A DNA stretch of 64,000 nucleotides from assembly GCF_004341205.1 (NCBI RefSeq), contig NZ_SLUL01000005.1:1-64000 (forward strand), written 5' to 3'. The notes under the pieces were generated by a model. The model had not been told where the DNA came from. It worked only from the letters and a program-made list of their open reading frames with translations, and searched no databases. This document shows positions 54,888 to 62,666 of this stretch, piece after piece (positions within the stretch are counted from its first letter, which is position 1; the number at the start of each line of letters is the position of its first letter). A program made the translations under genes and the position numbers. The stretch comes from Thermolongibacillus altinsuensis (GTDB taxonomy: Bacteria > Bacillota > Bacilli > Bacillales > Anoxybacillaceae).

Positions 54888-55370
54888 ATGTCGGCTATTC
54901 GTCAAGATGCATGGACGGAAGAAGAAGATTTATTGCTGGCAGAAATCGTATTGCGTTTCATTCGCGAAGGAGGGACACAGCTGCAAGCTTTTGCGGAAGC
55001 GAGCCGTCAATTATCGAGAACGGCAGCAGCCTGCGGTTTTCGCTGGAATGCTTACGTTCGCAAACAGTATAGGGAAGCGATTGAATTTGCTAAGCAGCAA
55101 CGGAAAAAGCAAAAAACGGTAGAGAAAAAAGAAATTGTGCGTGACAAAGAAATCGATCTTCATGATGTGATTACTTTCTTACAAGCATTTCAGCCCGATC
55201 AACAGTTACAAGAAAATAAAAAGTTAAAAAGAGAGATCGAACAGTTGAAAGAACGCATCGAGAAACTACAAAATGAAAAAGAGGTTCTTGAAAAGCAACT
55301 GCAAACCATGCAGCAAGACTATAAATCATTGATCAACATTCTTGAGCGTGCAAGACAATTGTCAGTATAA
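54888..55370 (+). CDS. ylbO: RsfA-family transcription regulator YlbO
   Basis: A 160-residue regulator with an N-terminal Myb/SANT-like DNA-binding domain ([17 protein letters not shown] then [13 protein letters not shown], about 9-60) and a C-terminal coiled coil (about 105-155). In B. subtilis, YlbO and RsfA are sporulation regulators of the prespore or mother cell. ATG at 54888 has AAGGAGGG six bases upstream; the ATG at 54882 directly abuts it. Confidence 0.9.
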   Translation: MSAIRQDAWTEEEDLLLAEIVLRFIREGGTQLQAFAEASRQLSRTAAACGFRWNAYVRKQYREAIEFAKQQRKKQKTVEKKEIVRDKEIDLHDVITFLQAFQPDQQLQENKKLKREIEQLKERIEKLQNEKEVLEKQLQTMQQDYKSLINILERARQLSV

Positions 55371-55422
55371 GTAGCTGATAGACTTCAGCTGCTTTTTTCA
55401 TTAAAATAAAATAAATGGTATA

Positions 55423-55646
55423 AATTCCAATTGAGTTTCCGACATATCCCATTATCAATACATAAATAGAAGACCGCTTTTCTGACATAGGCGGCAAGAA
55501 AAACCTTGCCGCCCCGGCATGCCTTAGCATGCCGATCCCAAACTGAAACGCCTGGCGGACAAATTTATTTGTCCGATGGCGTTTTCGTTCGAGGGAAGTG
55601 GCAGAAAAGCTTGTTCATGTCGGAAAATGAAGCTTATCATATATAG
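55423..55646 (+). repeat. MITE-like structured repeat, copy B (near full length)
   Basis: 224 bases with the same layout as the copy at 47311: TTTCCGACATA ... CATGTCGGAAA ends, GCTTTTCTG/CAGAAAAGC enclosing stem, hairpins GGCGGCAAG/CTTGCCGCC and GGCATGC/GCATGCC, and a large hairpin with inner CGGACAAAT/ATTTGTCCG. The base of the large hairpin is partly decayed (CCCAAAC against GTTCGAG). It fills the 304-base gap between ylbO and panE and ends 28 bases before the panE start. Confidence 0.8.
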
Positions 55647-55674
55647 CTTTTCGAATAGAAAGAGGGGAAGTGCG

Positions 55675-56571
55675 GTGCGGATCGGAATTGTTGGTGGCGG
55701 TGCCATTGGATTATTGACTGCTGCTTATTTAAGCAAACAGCACCATGTTACGGTTTATACCAATCGAAAAGAACAAGCGCAATGGCTCATGAGCGAAGGG
55801 CTTAAGCTCGTGAGAAATGGAGAACAAGAGACGATTTTTGTCCAAGCAAAGCCATTGCAAGAAAGAATGGATGAAGAAGAAATTTTATTTATTGCTGTCA
55901 AACAATATCATTTACCAACACTGTTTGATCAATTTGCTCATTTGTTAAGAAGCCGAACCATTGTGTTTTTGCAAAACGGAATGGCGCACATTGATCAATT
56001 GCGCGATTTACCGCACGATCATATTATTTTAGCTGTCGTCGAACATGGGGCGCTCAAACAAAATGATACGACCGTCATCCATACGGGAATCGGCCAAACA
56101 AAATGGAGCGTTTGGAAAGGAAAAGGAACGGATTTTCAACAGCTAGCGAACGATGAAATCGACCATTTTTCGTTTCAATATTGCGAGAACTGGGAAGAAA
56201 TGGTAGTTAAAAAGTTACTTGCCAACGTTTTGATTAATCCGCTCACCGCTTTATTAAACGTACGTAACGGTCAACTAGTTGAACGAAGCGAATATAACGA
56301 AGCGATGAAGTTGCTATTTGAAGAAGTAACTTCTGTTCTTCAAGTCACCGATAAACAAGCCATGTGGAATTATATTATGCATATTTGTGAAAAAACCGCT
56401 CACAATCGTTCATCGATGTTGCGCGATATCGAAGAAGGGCGAAAAACGGAAATTGATGCTATTTTGAAATACATCATCGATCGTGCGCAAAAGCAACGAA
56501 TGGCGGCGCCGATTAGTCAATTTTTGTATTATGCCGTGAAGGGAAAAGAGCAAGAGGGTGAAGCGCGATGA
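55675..56571 (+). CDS. panE: 2-dehydropantoate 2-reductase
   Basis: A 298-residue NADPH-dependent ketopantoate reductase of the pantothenate/CoA pathway. The Rossmann motif GIVGGGAIGLLTA is at the N-terminus and the catalytic Lys lies in KKLLANVLINPLTALLNVRN (about 178-197). GTG at 55675, ten bases after AGAGGGG, gives the family start MRIGIVGGG. It corresponds to B. subtilis ylbQ. The last codons overlap the next gene by four bases. Confidence 0.9.
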   Translation: MRIGIVGGGAIGLLTAAYLSKQHHVTVYTNRKEQAQWLMSEGLKLVRNGEQETIFVQAKPLQERMDEEEILFIAVKQYHLPTLFDQFAHLLRSRTIVFLQNGMAHIDQLRDLPHDHIILAVVEHGALKQNDTTVIHTGIGQTKWSVWKGKGTDFQQLANDEIDHFSFQYCENWEEMVVKKLLANVLINPLTALLNVRNGQLVERSEYNEAMKLLFEEVTSVLQVTDKQAMWNYIMHICEKTAHNRSSMLRDIEEGRKTEIDAILKYIIDRAQKQRMAAPISQFLYYAVKGKEQEGEAR

Positions 56572-56963
56572 TCAAACAGTTTATTTCGGGATTGCTCACA
56601 TTGATGGTTACGATTCCCTTATTTTCGTTTATTTTCATTTACATAGGCGCGAAAAAAATATTTAAACAAAAAGTAAAAAGATCTTTTCAGCTTGCTGTCG
56701 ATGGATCGACCATTTTTTTTATTTTGTCCGTTCATTTTCTTATCATCGTTATTTTTGGACGATCGTATGGTATGGAGCTACTTCTTTTTTTAATCGTGAC
56801 CATGATTATGTTCATTATTGGGTATTGGAAGAAAACCGGGGATGTTCAGATCTCTAAAATTTTTAAGATATATTGGAAAGCTCATTTTCTTCTTTTTGCA
56901 GCGGCTTATATTAGTTTGCTTGCTTACGGGCTATTCAGTCGAATTTTAATTGAATTATCGTGA
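56568..56963 (+). CDS. DUF3397-like membrane protein
   Basis: A 131-residue membrane protein with four hydrophobic helices (about 8-26, 45-65, 70-86 and 105-125) and a basic loop GAKKIFKQKVKRSF. It fits the DUF3397 family found next to bshC in Bacillaceae. Function unknown. It starts with ATGA overlapping the panE stop, so it is translationally coupled to panE. Confidence 0.75.
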   Translation: MIKQFISGLLTLMVTIPLFSFIFIYIGAKKIFKQKVKRSFQLAVDGSTIFFILSVHFLIIVIFGRSYGMELLLFLIVTMIMFIIGYWKKTGDVQISKIFKIYWKAHFLLFAAAYISLLAYGLFSRILIELS

Positions 56964-57034
56964 GCGTAAATTTTTTTCTTAACCGTAAATAGTGCTATAC
57001 TTCAAAAAGGAAATGTTTAAGAGAAAGGAAGTTT

Positions 57035-58663
57035 ATGATGGAGATCTTAGAGCTCTCATTGCCAGCAACGAATCGTCTAGCAACGGATTACATAGAAGGA
57101 CGTTTTCCGATGAAAGAAGGTTTTCATTATGACATCGAAAAGACCAATACATTTCAACAAAGGGCACAGCATTTACAACAGCGAACATATCCTCGTCAGC
57201 AACTCGTTCAACATTTGCTCGCTTATCATAAAAAATTTAACGCTAGCGAACAAACGATACAAAATATTGAGAAATTATTGCATTCGCAAAGTGTTGTTGT
57301 CATTGGTGGACAACAGGCAGGATTGTTAACAGGGCCTCTTTATACGATTCATAAAATCATTTCGATTCTTACTCTTGCTAGACAACAGGAAAAAGAATTG
57401 GGCATCCCGATCGTTCCGATATTTTGGATTGCTTCTGAAGATCATGATTTTGCAGAAGTCAACCATGTATATGTTGCGGAAAAGGGCAAAGTGGAAAAAA
57501 AAGTGTATCCGCATTCGTTAAAAGAGAAAAAGATGGTTGCTCGCATTCCACTCGATTATACAACATGTCAAAGATGGATCGAAGAAGTTGTCAAAACGTA
57601 TGGAGAAACAGATGTGACAAATGAAATGCTCTCCTTTTTGAATGAATGTTTACAACAAGGACGCACAGTGGCTGATTTTTTTGCCGCGATCATCTTACGA
57701 TTGTTTGCGAAAGAAGGATTAGTGGTTGTCGATGCAGCGCATCCATCGTTAAGAGAGATTGAACGAGAGTTTTTTGCTGCTCTTATTGATCAGCATAAAG
57801 CTATTACAAATGCCGTTTTATCTCAACAAAAACATTTGGAGACGTTGGGATACAGAAGAATGATCGAGATTGCTCCAACTTGTGCCAACTTGTTTTATCA
57901 TCGCGATGATGAACGGTTATTGTTGCACTACGATGAAGAGCAACAATTTTATACAAAAGACGGTTCTGAACGTTTTACAATGGCACAGTTGCTTGCCATT
58001 GCTGAAAATGAACCGTCTCGTTTAAGCAACAATGTCATTACAAGACCGCTCATGCAGGAATTTTTATTCCCAACTCTTGCTTTTATCGCTGGTCCAGGCG
58101 AAATTGCGTATTGGGCTGAATTAAAGCGAGCTTTTTCGCTTTTTGGCTGGAACATGCCGCCGGTCATTCCAAGATTAACGTTTACGTTTGTCGAGCGATC
58201 GATTGCGACGGATTTACATGAAACAGGAATGAGCGTTGAAGAAGTTTTAAAATATGGAACGGAACAAGCGATGGAGAAATGGCTGAGCGAGCAAATGCCG
58301 ATCCCGCTTGCTGACATTGTAGCGGATGCGAAAAAAGAAATCGAGCGCATTCATCGATCGTTAAGAGAAGTCGGCTTGCAAGTGGATGCAAGTCTTGAAC
58401 CTGTATTGTTGAAAAATGCCGCATTGATTCAGTCACAAATCGATTTTCTTCAACAGTTTATTGAGCGAAAGCTTGTCGAAAAACATGAAGTCCATTTGGG
58501 GAAATTTCGTCGTGTAGAACTGTCATTAAAGCCGAATGGTCTGCCACAAGAGCGTATTTGGAATATTTTTTATTATATCAATAAGTATGGATTTGACTTT
58601 TTAGATCGATTGATGAGCGTCGATTATTGCTGGAATGGAAAGCATAAAATTGTTTTTATTTAA
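57035..58663 (+). CDS. bshC: Bacillithiol synthase BshC
   Basis: A 542-residue enzyme proposed to add cysteine to glucosamine-malate, the last step of bacillithiol synthesis. Family segments: VVIGGQQAGLLTGPLYTIHK (about 88-107), PIFWIASEDHDFAEVNHVY (about 128-146), and a coiled-coil region (about 420-470). MMEI start after AGAAAGGAAGT; the second ATG is equally possible. It is B. subtilis yllA. Terminator follows. Confidence 0.94.
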   Translation: MMEILELSLPATNRLATDYIEGRFPMKEGFHYDIEKTNTFQQRAQHLQQRTYPRQQLVQHLLAYHKKFNASEQTIQNIEKLLHSQSVVVIGGQQAGLLTGPLYTIHKIISILTLARQQEKELGIPIVPIFWIASEDHDFAEVNHVYVAEKGKVEKKVYPHSLKEKKMVARIPLDYTTCQRWIEEVVKTYGETDVTNEMLSFLNECLQQGRTVADFFAAIILRLFAKEGLVVVDAAHPSLREIEREFFAALIDQHKAITNAVLSQQKHLETLGYRRMIEIAPTCANLFYHRDDERLLLHYDEEQQFYTKDGSERFTMAQLLAIAENEPSRLSNNVITRPLMQEFLFPTLAFIAGPGEIAYWAELKRAFSLFGWNMPPVIPRLTFTFVERSIATDLHETGMSVEEVLKYGTEQAMEKWLSEQMPIPLADIVADAKKEIERIHRSLREVGLQVDASLEPVLLKNAALIQSQIDFLQQFIERKLVEKHEVHLGKFRRVELSLKPNGLPQERIWNIFYYINKYGFDFLDRLMSVDYCWNGKHKIVFI

Positions 58664-58677
58664 CAATTTTCGTCGAT

Positions 58678-58708
58678 AAAAAAATCCTGTTTGATACAGG
58701 ATTTTTTT
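58678..58708 (+). terminator. Terminator of bshC
   Basis: AAAAAATCCTG pairs with CAGGATTTTTT around an eight-base loop and continues into T. Confidence 0.85.
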
Positions 58709-58778
58709 ATCTTATTCTAGAATAGTTCATAAGTAAGTGGTGAGAGAATGGCTAGAATGGTAAAATACAATTGGAGCA

Positions 58779-58970
58779 CTGAGTGAAATGTTTATGAGAA
58801 GGTAATTTTCTGCCACTTTTTCCGAACGCGAACGCCATCGGACAAATATATTTTTGTCCGTGGAGCGTTCTTCGTTCGGATTGGCATGCGAACCGCATGC
58901 CCAGTCTGCCAAATTTTTTGGCAGACCGTGGCAGAAAAGCGGAAGGGTCTACCATAAAAGCTTGATTCAC
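58779..58970 (-). repeat. MITE-like structured repeat, copy C (near full length)
   Basis: About 192 bases; on the minus strand it begins TGAATCAAGCTTTTATGG and ends CATAAACATTTCACTCAG, ends that are themselves imperfect inverted repeats. The enclosing stem TTTTCTGCCAC/GTGGCAGAAAA is 11 bp. Inside are TCTGCCAAA/TTTGGCAGA, GGCATGC/GCATGCC and CCGAACG/CGTTCGG hairpins, the last with inner CGGACAAA/TTTGTCCG. It occupies the 407-base gap between bshC and rsmH, where mraZ is normally found. Confidence 0.8.
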
Positions 58971-59009
58971 ATATTGTAGCATGTACTAAAATTTTTTTCT
59001 TTTTTCATG

Positions 59010-59015
59010 TATAAT
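59010..59015 (+). promoter_or_regulatory. Candidate -10 box ahead of rsmH
   Basis: TATAAT preceded by TG, 55 bases before the rsmH start and 40 bases past the repeat. No good -35 is seen (T-rich spacer). It may drive the division cluster. Confidence 0.35.
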
Positions 59016-59070
59016 AGAAAAACATGTTATACATTGAACAATTTCATTGAAGAGAAGGTAGGTGAGACCG

Positions 59071-60003
59071 TTGTTTCAACATGTTACAGTCCTATTAAAA
59101 GAAACGGTCGATGGTTTGAATGTGAAGCCAGATGGAGTATACGTTGATTGTACGCTCGGAGGAGCTGGACATAGCGAATATTTATTATCAAAATTATCAA
59201 GTGAAGGACGTTTATTTGCGTTCGATCAAGATGAAATGGCAATCGAGCATGCAAAAGAGAAACTTGCTCAATACGGTGATCGCGTAACGATTATTAAAAG
59301 CAATTTTCGCCATTTAACAGAAAAATTGGCTGAACATGGCGTTCATCAAGTTGATGGAATTTTGTTTGATTTAGGTGTTTCGTCTCCGCAGTTGGATACG
59401 CCTGAACGCGGATTTAGCTATCAGCATGATGCGCCGTTAGATATGCGAATGGACCGCGAACAGACGTTGACAGCATTTGAAATTGTAAATAAATGGCCAT
59501 ACGAAGAGTTGGTAAAAATTTTCTTTCAGTATGGAGAAGAGAAATTTTCAAAAGCAATCGCGCGGAAAATTGAATCCGTTCGAAAAGAAAGAGAGATTCG
59601 AACGACAACAGAGTTGGCCGATTTGATTAAGGAAGCCATTCCAGCGCCGGCGCGCCGCAGCGGAGGACATCCAGCGAAACGAGTGTTTCAAGCGATTCGA
59701 ATTGCGGTCAATGATGAATTAAAAGTATTTGAAGAAGCGATTCATCAAGCCATTGATTTGTTGAAACCAGGAGGGAGAATTAGCGTCATTACGTTTCATT
59801 CTTTAGAAGATCGCATTTGTAAATTGGCATTTAAAAAAGCAAGCGAAGGGCCAGAGCTTCCGCCTGGATTGCCGATCATACCGGAACAGTACAAACCAAA
59901 ATTAAAAATCATTACAAAAAAGCCAATTGTTCCGTCTGAAGAAGAATTAGAACGCAATCATCGTGCTCGTTCAGCGAAGTTGCGGATTGCCGAAAAGCTA
60001 TAA
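59071..60003 (+). CDS. rsmH: 16S rRNA (cytosine1402-N4)-methyltransferase RsmH
   Basis: A 310-residue SAM-dependent methyltransferase of the MraW family acting on C1402 of 16S rRNA. Motifs: [14 protein letters not shown] (about 31-44), [11 protein letters not shown] (about 102-112), [20 protein letters not shown] (about 194-213) and [12 protein letters not shown] (about 237-248). TTG at 59071 after AGGTGAGACCG gives the family start MFQH; GTG at 59062 lies in the ribosome site. First gene of the division cluster here because mraZ is missing. Confidence 0.95.
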   Translation: MFQHVTVLLKETVDGLNVKPDGVYVDCTLGGAGHSEYLLSKLSSEGRLFAFDQDEMAIEHAKEKLAQYGDRVTIIKSNFRHLTEKLAEHGVHQVDGILFDLGVSSPQLDTPERGFSYQHDAPLDMRMDREQTLTAFEIVNKWPYEELVKIFFQYGEEKFSKAIARKIESVRKEREIRTTTELADLIKEAIPAPARRSGGHPAKRVFQAIRIAVNDELKVFEEAIHQAIDLLKPGGRISVITFHSLEDRICKLAFKKASEGPELPPGLPIIPEQYKPKLKIITKKPIVPSEEELERNHRARSAKLRIAEKL

Positions 60004-60019
60004 AAAGGAGGAAAAACGC

Positions 60020-60373
60020 TTGAATAACGCCGCTGTTCAAATTCAACATAAGCATAAGCAGCAACAAAAGCCGAAAGTAACGCCAAAGAAAAAGCGCAAA
60101 ATTCGTTTGACGCTCGGGGAAAAACTGCTCTTTTTCTCATTTATCTTGTTTGCATTGTATAGCAGCATTACGATTGTTTCGAATCAATTTACGATTTATG
60201 AAATAAATAAAGAAGTTCAACAACTAGAAGTGAAAATTCAAGAACAGGAGAAGCATAATCGCGATTTGCAAGTTCAAGTACAAGAACTAAGTACATATGA
60301 ACGAATTTTAGCGAAAGCGAAAGAACTTGGCTTAACATTAAACGAAAATAATGTAAAAGTTGTACAGGATTGA
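60020..60373 (+). CDS. ftsL: Cell division protein FtsL
   Basis: A 117-residue bitopic membrane protein of the divisome. Basic cytoplasmic N-terminus (QQQKPKVTPKKKRK), one membrane helix (about 36-58) and an extracellular leucine-zipper-like coiled coil (about 60-100). It works with DivIC and PBP2B to activate septal wall synthesis. TTG at 60020 has AAAGGAGGAAAAACGC upstream. It overlaps no other gene; pbpB begins seven bases after its stop. Confidence 0.9.
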   Translation: MNNAAVQIQHKHKQQQKPKVTPKKKRKIRLTLGEKLLFFSFILFALYSSITIVSNQFTIYEINKEVQQLEVKIQEQEKHNRDLQVQVQELSTYERILAKAKELGLTLNENNVKVVQD

Positions 60374-60380
60374 TGCAGAC

Positions 60381-62591
60381 ATGAAAAAGCATAAGCATAC
60401 ACACATTGGAGCAGCTGTTTTATTTGCTTTTTTCGGCTTGCTCTTTTTTGTATTGTTTCTCCGTTTTGTTCAACTGCAAGTGACAGGAGTAGCTGACGGA
60501 CAAGTGTTAGCAATCAAAGCAGAAGAACGTTACACGAAAAAAAGAACGATTGAAGCAAAGCGAGGAACGATTTTTGACCGACGCGGAGAAGTCATTGCTG
60601 AAGATATTCCTTCTTACACGGTTGTAGCTGTTTTGGATAAGGAAATGACAACGGATCCGAACGATCCGAAACATGTTGTTGATCCAGAAATGACAGCAAA
60701 GAAGTTAGCTCCGTTATTAAACATGGAGGTAGACGAGGTTGAGCGCATTTTAAAGAAAGACGCAAAACAAGTTGAATTTGGTCCAAATGGAAGAGGAATT
60801 AGCCAAGCGTTAAAACAAAAAATTGAAGCTCTTCATCTGCCGGGAATTACGTTTATGCGCGATTCCAAACGTTTTTACCCGAACGGAACATTTGCCTCTT
60901 ATGTGATTGGCTATGTTCAAAAAAGTGATTCTTCCGATGGAAGAGAAAAAGGGATGATGGGAATTGAACAAAGTTTGGATCGCTATTTGAAAGAGGAAGA
61001 CGGATATGTCACGTTTAAAGGTGACCCAAAAGGGTGGCGTCTGCCTCATCACACGGATGAAAAAATTGTTTCGCCGAAAAACGGAGATGATGTTTACTTA
61101 ACGATTGATCAAAAAATTCAAACGTTTCTTGAAGATGCAATGAATGAGGTTGAAAAAAAATATCAGCCTGAAAAAATCATTGCGATTGTAGCGAATCCGA
61201 AAACAGGCGAGATTTTAGCGATGAGCACTCGTCCTAGTTTCGATCCAAATAAGCGCAATATTACGAACTATTTAAACGACGCGATTGCCTATCCGTATGA
61301 ACCTGGATCCACGATGAAAATTTTTACATTAGCGGCAGCGATTAATGAAGGAGTATATAACGGCAATGAATTATATCAATCAGGATCTTATGCCGTTGGA
61401 GCGCATCGTATTCGCGACCATAATAAAGTCGGTTGGGGAATGATTTCGTTTAACGAAGGAGTCCAACGTTCTTCCAATGTTGCGTTTGCAATATTAGTGC
61501 GCGAAAAATTAGGAGAGGATCGTTTTTTGCAATATTTGCATCGTTTCCATTTTAATCAGCCAACTGGAATTGATTTGCCGGGGGAACGAATCGGAAATAT
61601 TTTATACCGTTATCCAGTGGAGAAAGTGACGACCGGATTTGGCCAAGGTACATCCGTTACTCCAATTCAACAAATTCAAGCGGCGACAGCGATTGCAAAT
61701 GGCGGTAAAATGATGAAGCCATATGTCGTGGATCGAATTGTTGATTCAGAAACAGGAAAAATTATCGTTAAAAATAAACCGGAAGTTGTTGGGACGCCAA
61801 TTACGAAAGAGACAGCGGAAAAAGTGTTGGACATTCTTGAAACCGTGGTTACATCCGAAAAAGGAACAGGGCGCCCATATCAAATCGAAGGATATCGTGT
61901 CGCTGGAAAGACAGGAACGGCTCAAATTCCTGATCCAGACGGCGGATATTTAACAGGGCATCAAAACTATATTTTTTCCTTTTTAGGGATGGCTCCGCGT
62001 GAAAACCCTCGTCTTTTAATGTATGTAGCTGTAAAACAACCGAAAATTTCTTATACAGAAACGGGTGCGGTTCCTGTTTCAATGATTTTTAATAGTGTCA
62101 TGAAAAATAGTTTACAATATTTAAACATTCAACCAACTTTAGATCAACCAAAGCAGAAGGTACAAGCGAAAAAAGGAATTGTGCTTGAATCATATGTGGG
62201 ACAATCAACCGAGCAGGCAGTAAAGGCTTTGAAAGAAAAAGGTTTTTCGGTGACCGTCATTGGCACCGGAAAAGAAATTCGGGCGCAAATGCCAGAAGCA
62301 GGGGAAGAATTGGCGATTTCTGATCGTGTTTTGTTGCAAACAGATGGAGAGGCAATCATGCCTGACATGACGGGATGGTCGTTGCGTGATGTGATGAAGC
62401 TGGCGGATTTATTGCATTTAAAACCAAGTTTCATGGGTAGCGGCTATGTGTTTTCACAAAATATTCGCCCGGGCACTTCTGTGAAAGAAAATGATTACAT
62501 CATTGTTGAATTAGCAGAGCCCGATCAGCTGCAAAAACGGTTGCAAGAAAACAAGCAACCGGAACAAGAAGAGCAAGGACCAATGGATTGA
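60381..62591 (+). CDS. pbpB: Penicillin-binding protein 2B
   Basis: A 736-residue class B penicillin-binding protein, the septal transpeptidase partner of FtsW. One N-terminal membrane helix (about 9-29), the dimerisation domain, and the transpeptidase domain with STMK (about 310), SSN (about 366) and KTGT (about 516). Two PASTA domains (about 595-725) follow. ATG at 60381 gives MKKHKHTHIG; the ribosome site is weak (AGGAT), so it may rely on coupling to ftsL. It matches B. subtilis PBP2B over its full length. Confidence 0.95.
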   Translation: MKKHKHTHIGAAVLFAFFGLLFFVLFLRFVQLQVTGVADGQVLAIKAEERYTKKRTIEAKRGTIFDRRGEVIAEDIPSYTVVAVLDKEMTTDPNDPKHVVDPEMTAKKLAPLLNMEVDEVERILKKDAKQVEFGPNGRGISQALKQKIEALHLPGITFMRDSKRFYPNGTFASYVIGYVQKSDSSDGREKGMMGIEQSLDRYLKEEDGYVTFKGDPKGWRLPHHTDEKIVSPKNGDDVYLTIDQKIQTFLEDAMNEVEKKYQPEKIIAIVANPKTGEILAMSTRPSFDPNKRNITNYLNDAIAYPYEPGSTMKIFTLAAAINEGVYNGNELYQSGSYAVGAHRIRDHNKVGWGMISFNEGVQRSSNVAFAILVREKLGEDRFLQYLHRFHFNQPTGIDLPGERIGNILYRYPVEKVTTGFGQGTSVTPIQQIQAATAIANGGKMMKPYVVDRIVDSETGKIIVKNKPEVVGTPITKETAEKVLDILETVVTSEKGTGRPYQIEGYRVAGKTGTAQIPDPDGGYLTGHQNYIFSFLGMAPRENPRLLMYVAVKQPKISYTETGAVPVSMIFNSVMKNSLQYLNIQPTLDQPKQKVQAKKGIVLESYVGQSTEQAVKALKEKGFSVTVIGTGKEIRAQMPEAGEELAISDRVLLQTDGEAIMPDMTGWSLRDVMKLADLLHLKPSFMGSGYVFSQNIRPGTSVKENDYIIVELAEPDQLQKRLQENKQPEQEEQGPMD

Positions 62592-62619
62592 TGATCATGT
62601 TCTATAATGAACGGTACAA

Positions 62620-62666
62620 GCATATAGTGGAACGAGCCTATTTGCGAAGGAGGTTCCACTATATGC
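62620..62666 (+). promoter_or_regulatory. Start-codon-burying hairpin before spoVD
   Basis: GCATATAGTGGAAC (62620-62633) is the exact complement of GTTCCACTATATGC (62653-62666), a 14-bp perfect stem with a 19-base loop. The spoVD ATG (62663-62665) is in the right arm and the ribosome site AAGGAGG is in and next to the loop. The left arm includes CATATAGT, close to the sigma-E -10 consensus CATACAAT. Confidence 0.65.
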
